Position numbers and translations under genes: made by a program. Positions 16,985 through 23,723 of a DNA stretch of 36,665 nucleotides are shown piece after piece; the first letter of the stretch is position 1; each line of letters begins with the position of its first letter. The stretch is from JANPCX01 sp046049865 (lineage in GTDB: Bacteria; Pseudomonadota; Gammaproteobacteria; Burkholderiales; Burkholderiaceae_C). The notes under the pieces are model-generated. The model searched no databases, was not told the origin of the DNA, and saw nothing but the letters and a program-made list of their open reading frames with translations. The stretch is from assembly GCA_046049865.1 (NCBI GenBank), contig JBJOQO010000025.1, forward strand, positions 1 to 36,665. The letters are read 5' to 3'.

Positions 16985-17269
16985 GGATTGAAGCACGCCC
17001 GACGCCCGTCAGCAGGGCCATCTGAAACCGCATGTTTTGGCATCAGGGAAAGCAAGGATTCCAGGTGAATCGATTCGCATAGAATGCGTCCTCCGCGCTT
17101 GACACCTGAGATTGACAGGGCTGTAATCACAAGGCCGTTGCAGCGCGAGGGTGAGCATCTATCCGAACTGAATCCGGCGGGTGACGGGCTGTTGAAAGCG
17201 CCAAAAATAGCGCAGGCAAGCAAGTCATCCAAGCATCCATGTAAGAAACCTTTGAGAGGGGGTCCCTTC

Positions 17270-17542
17270 GTGAACAAATCTGAATTGATCGAGCACATTG
17301 CCAAGCAGGCCGACATTTCCAAAGCCGCCGCCGCGCGTGCCTTGGAGGCTTTGATTGGTGGCGTGAAATCGACGCTCAAGAAAAACAACTCTGTATCGCT
17401 GGTCGGTTTTGGCACCTTCAGCGTGACCAAACGGGCCGCACGTTCCGGGCGCAACCCACGCACCGGTGCCACCATCAAGATCAAGTCAGCCAAGGTCCCG
17501 AAGTTCCGTCCTGGCAAGGCTCTGAAAGACGCATTGAACTGA
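17270..17542 (+). CDS. hup: DNA-binding protein HU
   Basis: A 90-residue HU/IHF-family histone-like protein that bends and compacts DNA as a homodimer. The start is GTG at 17270 with GAGAGGGGG at 17254-17262 as ribosome binding site, giving MNKSELIEHIAKQADISKAA; longer in-frame starts upstream have no family resemblance. The body strand VSLVGFGTFSV, the DNA-contacting arm RSGRNPRTGATIKI (with the Arg-Asn-Pro tip that intercalates) and the C-terminal helix FRPGKALKDALN are complete. It is followed after 14 bp by tRNA-Val and then ppiD, a conserved order in Burkholderiales. The lon gene, usually upstream in that block, is not here. Confidence 0.97.
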   Translation: MNKSELIEHIAKQADISKAAAARALEALIGGVKSTLKKNNSVSLVGFGTFSVTKRAARSGRNPRTGATIKIKSAKVPKFRPGKALKDALN

Positions 17543-17556
17543 TCGAGTTTTCTACC

Positions 17557-17632
17557 GGGTGCTTAGCTCAGTTGGTAGAGCGGCGCCCTTACAAGGCGTA
17601 GGTCGGGGGTTCGAGCCCCTCAGCACCCACCA
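17557..17632 (+). tRNA. tRNA-Val (anticodon TAC)
   Basis: A 76-base tRNA with encoded CCA. The acceptor arms GGGTGCT and AGCACCC pair perfectly, the D-arm reads GCTCAGTTGGTAGAGC, the anticodon loop is CTTACAA (anticodon TAC), and the T-arm is GGGGGTTCGAGCCCC. It lies 14 bp downstream of hup and is probably cotranscribed with it. Confidence 0.98.
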
Positions 17633-17656
17633 CCGGTTAAAATCTACTCAAGCTCT

Positions 17657-17688
17657 CAACAAAGGCGAACCTTGGTTCGCCTTTGTTG
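17657..17688 (+). terminator. Long perfect hairpin after tRNA-Val
   Basis: A perfect 15-bp inverted repeat (17657-17671 and 17674-17688) with a two-base loop lies 24 bp after tRNA-Val and before ppiD. The stem centre is GGCGAACC/GGTTCGCC. It probably ends the hup-tRNA transcript, though the T-run after it is weak. Confidence 0.75.
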
Positions 17689-17735
17689 CATTTGTGTAGG
17701 ACTATTGCTGCTGTTTCACCGTTCGAGGCGAATTG

Positions 17736-19655
17736 ATGTTTGATTTCATACGTTCCAACACCCGAGTGCTGTTTTTCATTTTGCTGGTGTTGATCATTCC
17801 ATCCTTCATTTTTGTGGGCGTCGATGGTTACCGCCGCATGGACGAGGGTAGCAATGTGGCCGTGGCCAAGGTGCAGGGGCAGAAAATCAGCCAAGTCGAG
17901 CTCGAGGCCGCCATCCGCCAACAAGGGGACAGGATTCGCAGCCAGCGTCCCGATCTTGATCCCGCGCTCCTGGATGGTCCCGAATTCAAGCAGCAAGTAC
18001 TGGATGAGCTGGTTCGTCAGAAGGTGGTGACAGCAGCGGTCAATGACTTCCACTTGGTCACCACCGATGAGCGTTTGAAGCGCCTCTTCAGCACCGACCC
18101 ACAATTCGCCTCGGTCCGCAACCCCGATGGAACCGTGAACAAAGAAGTCTTGGCCACGCAAGGCATGTCCTCGGACATGTTCGCGCAGCGTTTGCGCCAG
18201 GATTTGTCCATGCAGCAAGTATTCCGAGGTGTGGCGGGCAGTGCGGTGGCGACGACGGCGGTGACGCAAGCGGCCTTAGACCCGCTGTTTCAACAGCGCC
18301 AAGTTCAGGTGGTCACTTTTCCGGCGCAGCGCCATTTGGCCAGCGTCAAACCCACGGACGCGCAAATTGAAGCCTTTTATGCCGATCCCGCCAACGCGGC
18401 TCGTTTCAAGGCTCCGGAGCAGGCGGACATCGAGTTTGTTGTGCTTGACGTGGAGCTGATGAAAAAAGGCATCTCCGTCTCGGCGGACGACCTGCAGAAG
18501 TTTTACGACAAAAACATCGCGCGGTTCACCACCGCGGAGCAGCGGCGAGCCAGTCATGTGCTTGTGAAAGCAGGTTCAGATGCGTCGTCGGACGACAAGG
18601 CCAAAGCCAAAGCCAAGGCGCAGGCCTTGCTTGAGCAGATTCGCGCCAAGCCCAGCACGTTCGCGGACGTTGCTCGTAAAAATTCTGATGACACGGTTTC
18701 GGCTGAACGTGGTGGCGATCTGGATTTCTTCGGACGCGGCGACATGACGCCGACGTTTGAGAAGACTGTTTTTGAAATGAAGAACGACGGTGACATCAGC
18801 AATTTGGTCGAAACCGAGTTTGGTTTTCACATCATTCAATTGACCGGCAAACGCGGCGGAGAAAAACGCGCACTCGATACCGTTCGCTCGGAAATTGAGA
18901 GTGAACTTCGCGCCGAACAGGCCCAGAAAAAATTCACCGAAGCGGCTGTCGACTTTTCAAACATGGTTTACGAACAAGCCGAGAGCCTGAAGCCGGTCTC
19001 AGACAAATACAAACTCGACATCCAGACGGCCAAAGCAGTCACACGCGATGCTCGGCCCGACCCCGCGAGTCCCTTGGCCAACAAACGTTTCATAGAACAA
19101 CTGTTTGCTGACGACGCTGTGCGAAACAAGCGCAACACGGAGGCCATCGATTTGGGTGCAGGGCGTCTCGTTGCTGGGCGGGTTGCAAAGCACACGCCAT
19201 CGCGGCTCTTGCCTCTGGAAGAGGTCAGAGAGAGTGTTCGAGGCGCACTCACTGTCAGCCAGGCGGCGGCTTTGTCGCGCCAAGACGGAGAGGCCAAGCT
19301 TGCGGCGCTCAAGGCTGCGCCCGACACCGTATTGACGGAATCGACACAGAAAATTTCTCGCTTGCAGCGCAGTGAGCTGGCCCCGGCGCTGTTGGATGCC
19401 ATCATGCGCGCGCCCGCTGCCAAACTACCAAGTGTGGTCGGTGTCGATCTGGGCGATCAAGGTTATGCGGTGATCAAGGTAGTGGAGGTATTGCCGCGTG
19501 ACCCCGTGGTGGCCGACCCCGAGCGCAGCAGCAGTCAGTACAGGCAAACCTGGGCGGATGCAGAAGCACAGGCCTACTATGCCGGTCTCAAGAAGCGCTT
19601 TAAGGTCGATATCAAAGCCAATGCTGTCGCTGCTGCGGCCAGTGCCGCGAACTGA
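17736..19655 (+). CDS. ppiD: Peptidyl-prolyl cis-trans isomerase PpiD (SurA/parvulin family)
   Basis: A 639-residue inner-membrane-anchored periplasmic chaperone. A single N-terminal membrane helix (VLFFILLVLIIPSFIFVGV, about 11-29) follows a short cytoplasmic tail MFDFIRSNTR. Then come the SurA-N-like chaperone region (VAKVQGQKISQVELEAAIRQ), a parvulin domain around 265-365 (RASHVLVK, KNSDDTVSAERGGDLDFFGR, ETEFGFHIIQL) and a C-terminal chaperone region. It helps outer-membrane and secreted proteins fold as they leave the Sec translocon. The ATG at 17736 is preferred over the adjacent TTG at 17733; GAGG lies at a suitable distance. Length is the family norm. Confidence 0.96.
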   Translation: MFDFIRSNTRVLFFILLVLIIPSFIFVGVDGYRRMDEGSNVAVAKVQGQKISQVELEAAIRQQGDRIRSQRPDLDPALLDGPEFKQQVLDELVRQKVVTAAVNDFHLVTTDERLKRLFSTDPQFASVRNPDGTVNKEVLATQGMSSDMFAQRLRQDLSMQQVFRGVAGSAVATTAVTQAALDPLFQQRQVQVVTFPAQRHLASVKPTDAQIEAFYADPANAARFKAPEQADIEFVVLDVELMKKGISVSADDLQKFYDKNIARFTTAEQRRASHVLVKAGSDASSDDKAKAKAKAQALLEQIRAKPSTFADVARKNSDDTVSAERGGDLDFFGRGDMTPTFEKTVFEMKNDGDISNLVETEFGFHIIQLTGKRGGEKRALDTVRSEIESELRAEQAQKKFTEAAVDFSNMVYEQAESLKPVSDKYKLDIQTAKAVTRDARPDPASPLANKRFIEQLFADDAVRNKRNTEAIDLGAGRLVAGRVAKHTPSRLLPLEEVRESVRGALTVSQAAALSRQDGEAKLAALKAAPDTVLTESTQKISRLQRSELAPALLDAIMRAPAAKLPSVVGVDLGDQGYAVIKVVEVLPRDPVVADPERSSSQYRQTWADAEAQAYYAGLKKRFKVDIKANAVAAAASAAN

Positions 19656-19662
19656 CCGAAGC

Positions 19663-19693
19663 TTGATAGCGTCTATGTGCGGTCGGCTATAAT
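19663..19693 (+). promoter_or_regulatory. Sigma-70-type promoter of tRNA-His
   Basis: TTGATA at 19663-19668 and a perfect TATAAT at 19688-19693 with a 19-bp spacer lie 11 bp before the tRNA. This is the native promoter and remains attached to the tRNA after integration of the element. Confidence 0.75.
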
Positions 19694-19704
19694 GCGAACT
19701 CTAC

Positions 19705-19781
19705 GGTGGCTGTAGCTCAGTTGGTAGAGTCCAGGATTGTGATTCCTGTTGTCGTGGGTTCGAGCCCCATCAGCCACCCCA
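19705..19781 (+). tRNA. tRNA-His (anticodon GTG)
   Basis: A tRNA with encoded CCA and the extra G(-1) at 19705 opposite C73, the identity mark of tRNA-His. Acceptor GTGGCTG pairs with CAGCCAC; the anticodon loop TTGTGAT holds GTG; the T-arm is GTGGGTTCGAGCCCCAT. The last 50 bases are also the attachment core of the integrated element, which therefore supplies the 3' half of this gene. Confidence 0.97.
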
Positions 19782-19784
19782 AGT
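19732..19784 (+). repeat. attL core (53-bp direct repeat, copy 1)
   Basis: Identical over 53 bp to 27352-27404. It starts in the anticodon stem of tRNA-His and extends three bases beyond CCA, so integration leaves a complete tRNA gene. Confidence 0.95.
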
Positions 19785-19797
19785 AAATCAAGCACTT

Positions 19798-19820
19798 AGC
19801 CCAGCCCACAAGGTTGGGCT
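19798..19820 (+). terminator. Terminator after tRNA-His, inside the element
   Basis: AGCCCAGCC and GGTTGGGCT form a 9-bp stem (one G-T pair) with a 5-base loop, followed by TTGTTGTTTAT. It lies 16 bp after the tRNA and probably replaces the native terminator displaced to 27418. Confidence 0.7.
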
Positions 19821-19835
19821 TTGTTGTTTATGGGC

Positions 19836-19858
19836 TCCGTGTAGCCACTGTGTAGCCA
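19836..19858 (+). repeat. Candidate integrase arm-type sites, left end
   Basis: Two direct copies of GTGTAGCCA with an 11-bp period lie 52 bp inside attL. The same 23-bp sequence occurs at 27203-27225 near attR, the arrangement expected for arm binding sites of a tyrosine integrase. Confidence 0.6.
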
Positions 19859-19907
19859 GCAGTGCGGGGTTTGTTGCCAACTCTTTGTAATTTATGAGGG
19901 TAGTCCC

Positions 19908-20363
19908 ATGCGCACCAGCGGGCAAAAGGCTTATCAGCAAATTCCCAATTTGACAGTTTGGAAGCTGGGCTGCGACTATGTCGAGGCTGCCGAAGTTCTA
20001 ATGGAATGCAATCGCGTGCAGCCCGCAGTCGTTCTTGCTGGCCTTGGAATTGAACTGTTCATTAAATGCTTGACGGCGACCCGACACGGCACAGGAAAAG
20101 CCAGCACCGAGCGCGGGCATGGCGCGGCCATACTGTTCGAGTCTGTGGGGGAGGAATTGCAGGCTGGGATAATTGCCTGTTCAAACGAGATTGACTCCAA
20201 CGTTGATTTTCGTGCCCAACTTTCACTTCATGGCGCGACCTTTATTGACGCCCGATACTGGTACGAACCCACGGCACGGAAAGTCCTCAGCTCCGAGACA
20301 ATTTACTTCGCCCGTCATCTTGCAGATTCTGTTTGGCGTCTCTGCGAAAAGGGCAGCCTCTGA
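19908..20363 (+). CDS. HEPN-like protein, cargo gene of the element
   Basis: A 151-residue protein, not assigned to a named family. Its pattern fits the all-helical HEPN fold: LAGLGIELFIKCLTA (Glu-Leu-x-x-Lys helix), ERGHGAAILFESV (the GH-x-L turn), FIDARYWYEP (the RYxYE motif common in HEPN relatives) and a last helix FARHLADSVWRL. HEPN proteins are often RNases in toxin-antitoxin or phage-defence systems; the usual R-x4-6-H active site is only tentatively present as RAQLSLH, so activity is unproven. It is the only gene facing right, directly beside attL, a position where mobile islands often carry cargo. GAGGG before the ATG serves as ribosome binding site. Confidence 0.65.
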   Translation: MRTSGQKAYQQIPNLTVWKLGCDYVEAAEVLMECNRVQPAVVLAGLGIELFIKCLTATRHGTGKASTERGHGAAILFESVGEELQAGIIACSNEIDSNVDFRAQLSLHGATFIDARYWYEPTARKVLSSETIYFARHLADSVWRLCEKGSL

Positions 20364-20507
20364 AGTTCAAATTCCGGCGCGCAACGCCTGCGGTGCACCA
20401 TCTTCACCGCATTTGCTAATTTGATTTTTTTCAAACGAGGAATTTTTCTGTGCGTGACGAACCGAGTGATTTCGAAAACCGCAAAGCCTCAAAGATTTAC
20501 CCCGCCC

Positions 20508-20714
20508 CTACCGGGCCTCGGCCTCCAACGCATCAAGGGCTTCATGAAGTTCTTGCAACCGCGTCCCCGATGCGGCCAGCGCGTTCAATTGACTGGTTAT
20601 GGCTTCTCGATGCCTTAGTTCGTCGGCCAACGCCCATCGGTGCGCCAGTTGATTGATGCGGCTTTTGAGTGGCCCAACGATGCGAACGGGGTCTGGTTTC
20701 CATTTTTCAATCAC
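20508..20714 (-). CDS. Small hypothetical protein at the end of the replication cluster
   Basis: A 68-residue protein, start GTG at 20714 with AGAGGAA just upstream. It begins MIEKWKPDPVRIVGPLKS and continues as mostly helix (ALADELRHREAITSQLNAL, then LQELHEALDALEAEAR), suggesting a short coiled coil. The frame is open further upstream to 20921, but that part runs through the iteron cluster and is unlikely to be translated. It lies downstream of the helicase gene in the same orientation, with the candidate origin between them. No known family was recognised. Confidence 0.6.
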   Translation of the reverse strand: MIEKWKPDPVRIVGPLKSRINQLAHRWALADELRHREAITSQLNALAASGTRLQELHEALDALEAEAR

Positions 20715-20765
20715 GATGATTCCTCTCGCGCGCGGACATGCGCGCTCAAAATGTGGGATTGCAGT

Positions 20766-20958
20766 AAGACGAACCGAACAGGACGGTTTCCAGGGTGAGT
20801 GGTCTAGACTTTTGAACCGCCCCACCCCCTCAAGGCTGCCCCCTCCTTTTCTACAGTCGCGCCCTTGTTTCCTCAGTCGTGCCCATTCGTGCCCTCTGTT
20901 TTTGTGGGCATGACTGGGCACGAATGGCTTTCGGTGGGCATGACTGGTGGTTCGTCTT
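20766..20958. repeat. 10-bp inverted repeat around the iteron cluster
   Basis: AAGACGAACC at 20766-20775 is perfectly inverted as GGTTCGTCTT at 20949-20958, bracketing the six iterons. A second, 7-bp inverted pair (ACCGAAC at 20773-20779, GTTCGGT at 20965-20971) is close by. Confidence 0.55.
20854..20946. other. Candidate replication origin: six mirror-symmetric 11-bp iterons
   Basis: The consensus is CAKTCRYGCCC. Plus-strand copies lie at 20854-20864, 20874-20884 and 20884-20894; minus-strand copies at 20906-20916, 20916-20926 and 20936-20946. Start-to-start spacing is 20 and 10 bp on one side and 10 and 20 bp on the other, exactly symmetric about position 20900, with a T-rich 11-base centre. 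Spacing of 10 and 20 bp puts all copies on one face of the helix. The cluster covers the last codons of the helicase gene and the bases after it. This is what an initiator/helicase-loading origin would look like; function is inferred. Confidence 0.65.
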
Positions 20959-22060
20959 GCGGCAGTTCGGTGCCGTGGGGCAGGCTCCAGTAGGTTTTCA
21001 TCTCGGCCCCAAAGCCTGAGCGCTTCGACTTCACCCCGACTCGCTCGAATGCGTTGCGTATCATCTTTGGCGTGAAGCCCTCCGCTCGCATGGCGGTCAC
21101 CACGGCTTCTTTGGGCACGGTGTCGGTGCCGATGAATCTGCGCAGGGCATCATCGGCGTCAGTGCCTATCGCGGCTTCATCGCCTGTGTCTTCATTTGGG
21201 TCGGTCAGCAATTCCCGCGCTGAACCTTCCACCGCCTGCCCCCAAGTCACATGGCTTGCATGAATGCCGGGCTGGGGTTCCGACTGCTCCAGGTGATATT
21301 CAAACCCGCCTTCATCCGGGCCTATGTTTGACTTACTGCGGGCCAATATGCGCCGGTCTTTGCCTTCATCGTCTTTCACTTTCGCGGCCACCATTACCAC
21401 GCGGGCCACAGCGGTGAAAGCCACAGACCCTAGAACCCGCTGGCTCGGGTCGCCACCTTGCCCGCCTTTGCTGAAGTGAGTGATGCCCAGCAGTGAAGCA
21501 TTCAGGTTTGCGGCCAAGTCCACGAGGGGTTGCAAGGCGCGGCGTGTCTCGCCGTTTTTGTGGCTGTCGCACGCCACCGCGCTGACTACCGGGTCAACCA
21601 CAATCAAGCGCACTTGACCGATGCGTTCAGCGGCCTCTTGCAAGGCTTGCATGTCGCGGGCCGGGTCGAACCCTTGGAGCTCACCATTCAACCTTGACCC
21701 GGTGATGAAGTGAACCCGGCTCACGTCAGCACCTGAAGCCATCAGGCGCGGCAGCAACGTGTCGGCAGGGTCATCCTCTCCACTCCACACCAGCACATTG
21801 CCAGGCTCACACCGTGAGCCATCAGGCCACCGGCCACCATCAGTAACAGTCGCACAAAGGGCCATCGCTATGGTGGTTTTTCCTTGCCCTGGAGCACCTG
21901 CGAGCAAATGAAACTTGCCCAGTGCCAGCCACCCCGGCCACAGCCATTGCACGGGCTGGGGCTTCAGGCTGGCCCCGCAGGTCAACACCACACCATCTTT
22001 GAGCGGCATCACGCGCACCGCGTTTTGAACAACATCTTTTATGAGGGGGGCTTCGTTCAT
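20873..22060 (-). CDS. RepA-like hexameric helicase (AAA_25-type ATPase)
   Basis: A 395-residue RecA-fold ATPase like the replicative RepA helicase of RSF1010-type plasmids and of phage satellites. Walker A GAPGQGKTT is at 55-63, GNVLVWSGEDD at about 87-97 corresponds to the strand with the catalytic acid, and Walker B RLIVVDP at 151-157. HFSKGGQGG and the SVAFTAVARVVM region follow as in the family. A C-terminal tail of about 110 residues contains a winged-helix-like stretch (PKEAVVTAMRAEGFTPKMIRNAFERVG) and ends in a repetitive PVMPT-rich tail encoded by the iterons. The start overlaps the primase stop by 4 bp, so the pair is translationally coupled. Confidence 0.88.
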   Translation of the reverse strand: MNEAPLIKDVVQNAVRVMPLKDGVVLTCGASLKPQPVQWLWPGWLALGKFHLLAGAPGQGKTTIAMALCATVTDGGRWPDGSRCEPGNVLVWSGEDDPADTLLPRLMASGADVSRVHFITGSRLNGELQGFDPARDMQALQEAAERIGQVRLIVVDPVVSAVACDSHKNGETRRALQPLVDLAANLNASLLGITHFSKGGQGGDPSQRVLGSVAFTAVARVVMVAAKVKDDEGKDRRILARSKSNIGPDEGGFEYHLEQSEPQPGIHASHVTWGQAVEGSARELLTDPNEDTGDEAAIGTDADDALRRFIGTDTVPKEAVVTAMRAEGFTPKMIRNAFERVGVKSKRSGFGAEMKTYWSLPHGTELPQDEPPVMPTESHSCPVMPTKTEGTNGHD

Positions 22061-22878
22061 GCAGCCTCCCGCAAAACATCGTTCAAGTCGTTGGCGCGTT
22101 GATTCGTCACCAGCACTTCACGGCCAGCTTCGGCCCATCGTCGGGCACAGATAGAAGCTGCGGCCATTCCGGCGTGGTCTTGGTCTTGGGCAATGAACAG
22201 GGTTTCGATTCCCTCCAGCAAAGGGAATTGCGCCATGTGCCCCGCGTCAATCGTGGCCCACACGGGCGGATAGGCCCAGGCCAGTGACAGGGCTGTTTCA
22301 ATGCCCTCGGCAATGCCCAGGCCCAATGTCACCGCTTCATCGGGCCAGAGTCGAATCACACCGGCCTTGAGTGAGTGATTCGCCAGTGGCATGCGCGGCG
22401 TCTCCAGGTTCGCTTTGCCGGTTGGAGTAATCCAGGTGCGGTGCAGGCTCAGTGCCTCACGGGTCATCGCATGGGTTACCAAAGCCACCAGGGCCGGGCC
22501 TACATGGCCGCTGGGGTGCTTCAATGAAGGATGCCACCTCAAGTCACCATCGGTGGGCGGAATCACGCAGCGCCGGGCCTTCAGGTAGAGCGCAGCCACT
22601 GCACCAATGGGCTGGCAGTCACGCCACAGTGCCCGGCCCCATTCGTTCAGGCGTTGATGCTTTTGCGGCTGGACTTTGTGAACGGGTGCAACTGTGGGTC
22701 GGTGGAAAACACCGCGCTCGGGGTGGTGAGTCTCCACATGTCCGCACCTGAAGCAATGGGCCACCGCCTTGCCACCATGTTCAACCGTGAGGCCCAATGT
22801 TTTATCGCGGCCACCACGGCCACAGGCCGGGCAGGCGATGCGGTGATTGCCGACTTCAAAGATTGCAAAATCAATCAT
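22057..22878 (-). CDS. Zinc-ribbon/Toprim primase
   Basis: A 273-residue primase of plasmid/satellite type. The N-terminal zinc ribbon has CPAC at 16-19 and CFRC at 42-45; the Toprim catalytic core has GIAEGIETALS with Glu191 and FIAQDQDHAG with Asp232 and Asp234. The ATG at 22878 follows GGGAGG and is preferred to the upstream start at 22920, which would lengthen the overlap with the preceding gene. It probably makes primers at the nearby origin together with the helicase, whose gene begins inside its stop codon. Confidence 0.88.
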   Translation of the reverse strand: MIDFAIFEVGNHRIACPACGRGGRDKTLGLTVEHGGKAVAHCFRCGHVETHHPERGVFHRPTVAPVHKVQPQKHQRLNEWGRALWRDCQPIGAVAALYLKARRCVIPPTDGDLRWHPSLKHPSGHVGPALVALVTHAMTREALSLHRTWITPTGKANLETPRMPLANHSLKAGVIRLWPDEAVTLGLGIAEGIETALSLAWAYPPVWATIDAGHMAQFPLLEGIETLFIAQDQDHAGMAAASICARRWAEAGREVLVTNQRANDLNDVLREAA

Positions 22879-23227
22879 GGTGCCTGCCTCCCGTTGCGCG
22901 TTTGCGTTTCCATGCGGCAATCTTTCGCCGGTCGCTTTGGGTCAAGTGGTAAACACCGGGCCAGCAGTCGAACAAGTCGCGGTCTTTTTTCTTGGTTCTG
23001 GTGCAAGGCATCTCAAGGCCACGGCGGCGCAACTCGGCCACCAGTTCAGGGCCATTGCTGCAACCGGCCACGGCGTCGAGTGTTTCGCGTGGTGTTGGTC
23101 GCACCCACACGGCTTGAATTGCCCGCAAATGTCTCGGGTTCTCAGTGCCTAAAAATGTGGCAGGTCGTTTAGAATCGCCTTGTTCACGGGCGCTCGATTC
23201 TTGGTTTTGGGTCGGGCGCTTTTTCAT
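22871..23227 (-). CDS. Small predicted DNA-binding (winged helix) protein
   Basis: A 118-residue basic protein. The central part RAIQAVWVRPTPRETLDAVAGCSNGPELVAELRRRGLEMPC resembles a winged helix-turn-helix seen in small plasmid and island proteins (landmarks GCSNGPELVAEL and WPGVYHLT); the ends are rich in Lys and Arg. GGAGG precedes the ATG by 8 bases. The gene overlaps the primase start by 8 bp, so it is the first gene of the replication block and may act as accessory initiator or regulator. No named family is certain. Confidence 0.7.
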   Translation of the reverse strand: MKKRPTQNQESSAREQGDSKRPATFLGTENPRHLRAIQAVWVRPTPRETLDAVAGCSNGPELVAELRRRGLEMPCTRTKKKDRDLFDCWPGVYHLTQSDRRKIAAWKRKRATGGRHHD

Positions 23228-23300
23228 TAGGCGGCCCTCCGAAACCAGCGGCTTGGGGTGGCGAGCCAGATTCGCAGTGCCAGTGTTTGCAGGGCCGCGT

Positions 23301-23570
23301 TCATCGCGTCACTCCCAACACTTTGAGAATCCCGGCAACAGGCCAAGCAAGTCGGCCGTTGATTCTGAGCGGTGTAAGTTCCGGTGGATGGTTCCCCGCC
23401 GATGCCCAGCCGCGAAGTGTCTGCGGTTGGCGGTTCACGTAGTGGGCGGCGGTGGCTGTATCTACAGCGGGCCGGTTTTCAAATTCCAGCGGTGGGAATT
23501 TTTGGGGTTCAGTGGCAGCGCGTCGGATGGTGTCGCTGTGGTGGGGAAGGTTTGCGGCGTTTGTCTGCAT
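23301..23570 (-). CDS. AlpA-like / MerR-type helix-turn-helix regulator
   Basis: An 89-residue protein whose C-terminal half is an excisionase/AlpA-like helix-turn-helix: VDTATAAHYVNRQPQTLRGWA followed by the wing PLRINGRLAWPVAGILKVLG. Such proteins control integrase expression or excision in satellites, and in AlpA-type islands they switch on the primase-replication genes. It lies directly upstream of the replication block in the same orientation, and the DNA before it carries three palindromic TGACA/TGTCA sites. Confidence 0.8.
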   Translation of the reverse strand: MQTNAANLPHHSDTIRRAATEPQKFPPLEFENRPAVDTATAAHYVNRQPQTLRGWASAGNHPPELTPLRINGRLAWPVAGILKVLGVTR

Positions 23571-23615
23571 GGTTTAGTGAAGACTGGTATTGAGCGGGAT
23601 TGCTCAAGTCTTTAC

Positions 23616-23708
23616 TTGTCATGACAAAAAATGCCCCTCAAACTCAATGCTGGCGCGGGTTGCAGCCGTTTCGACGTGACATGTCAAATGCAACTTGACA
23701 CGCTGTCA
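23616..23708. promoter_or_regulatory. Cluster of three TGACA/TGTCA palindromes upstream of the AlpA-like gene
   Basis: TTGTCATGACAA at 23616-23627, TGACATGTCA at 23677-23686 and TGACA-CGC-TGTCA at 23696-23708 share the half-site TGTCA. They fill the only larger gap (153 bp) in the leftward gene series and probably are operators or regulator sites for the replication genes. Confidence 0.55.
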
Positions 23709-23723
23709 TGCCGAATTTCGCCT

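Noticed and set aside
22616..22626. Extra iteron-like sequence CAGTCACGCCA in the primase gene
   Set aside because: It is a single copy with a mismatch and no symmetric partners; it is probably chance.
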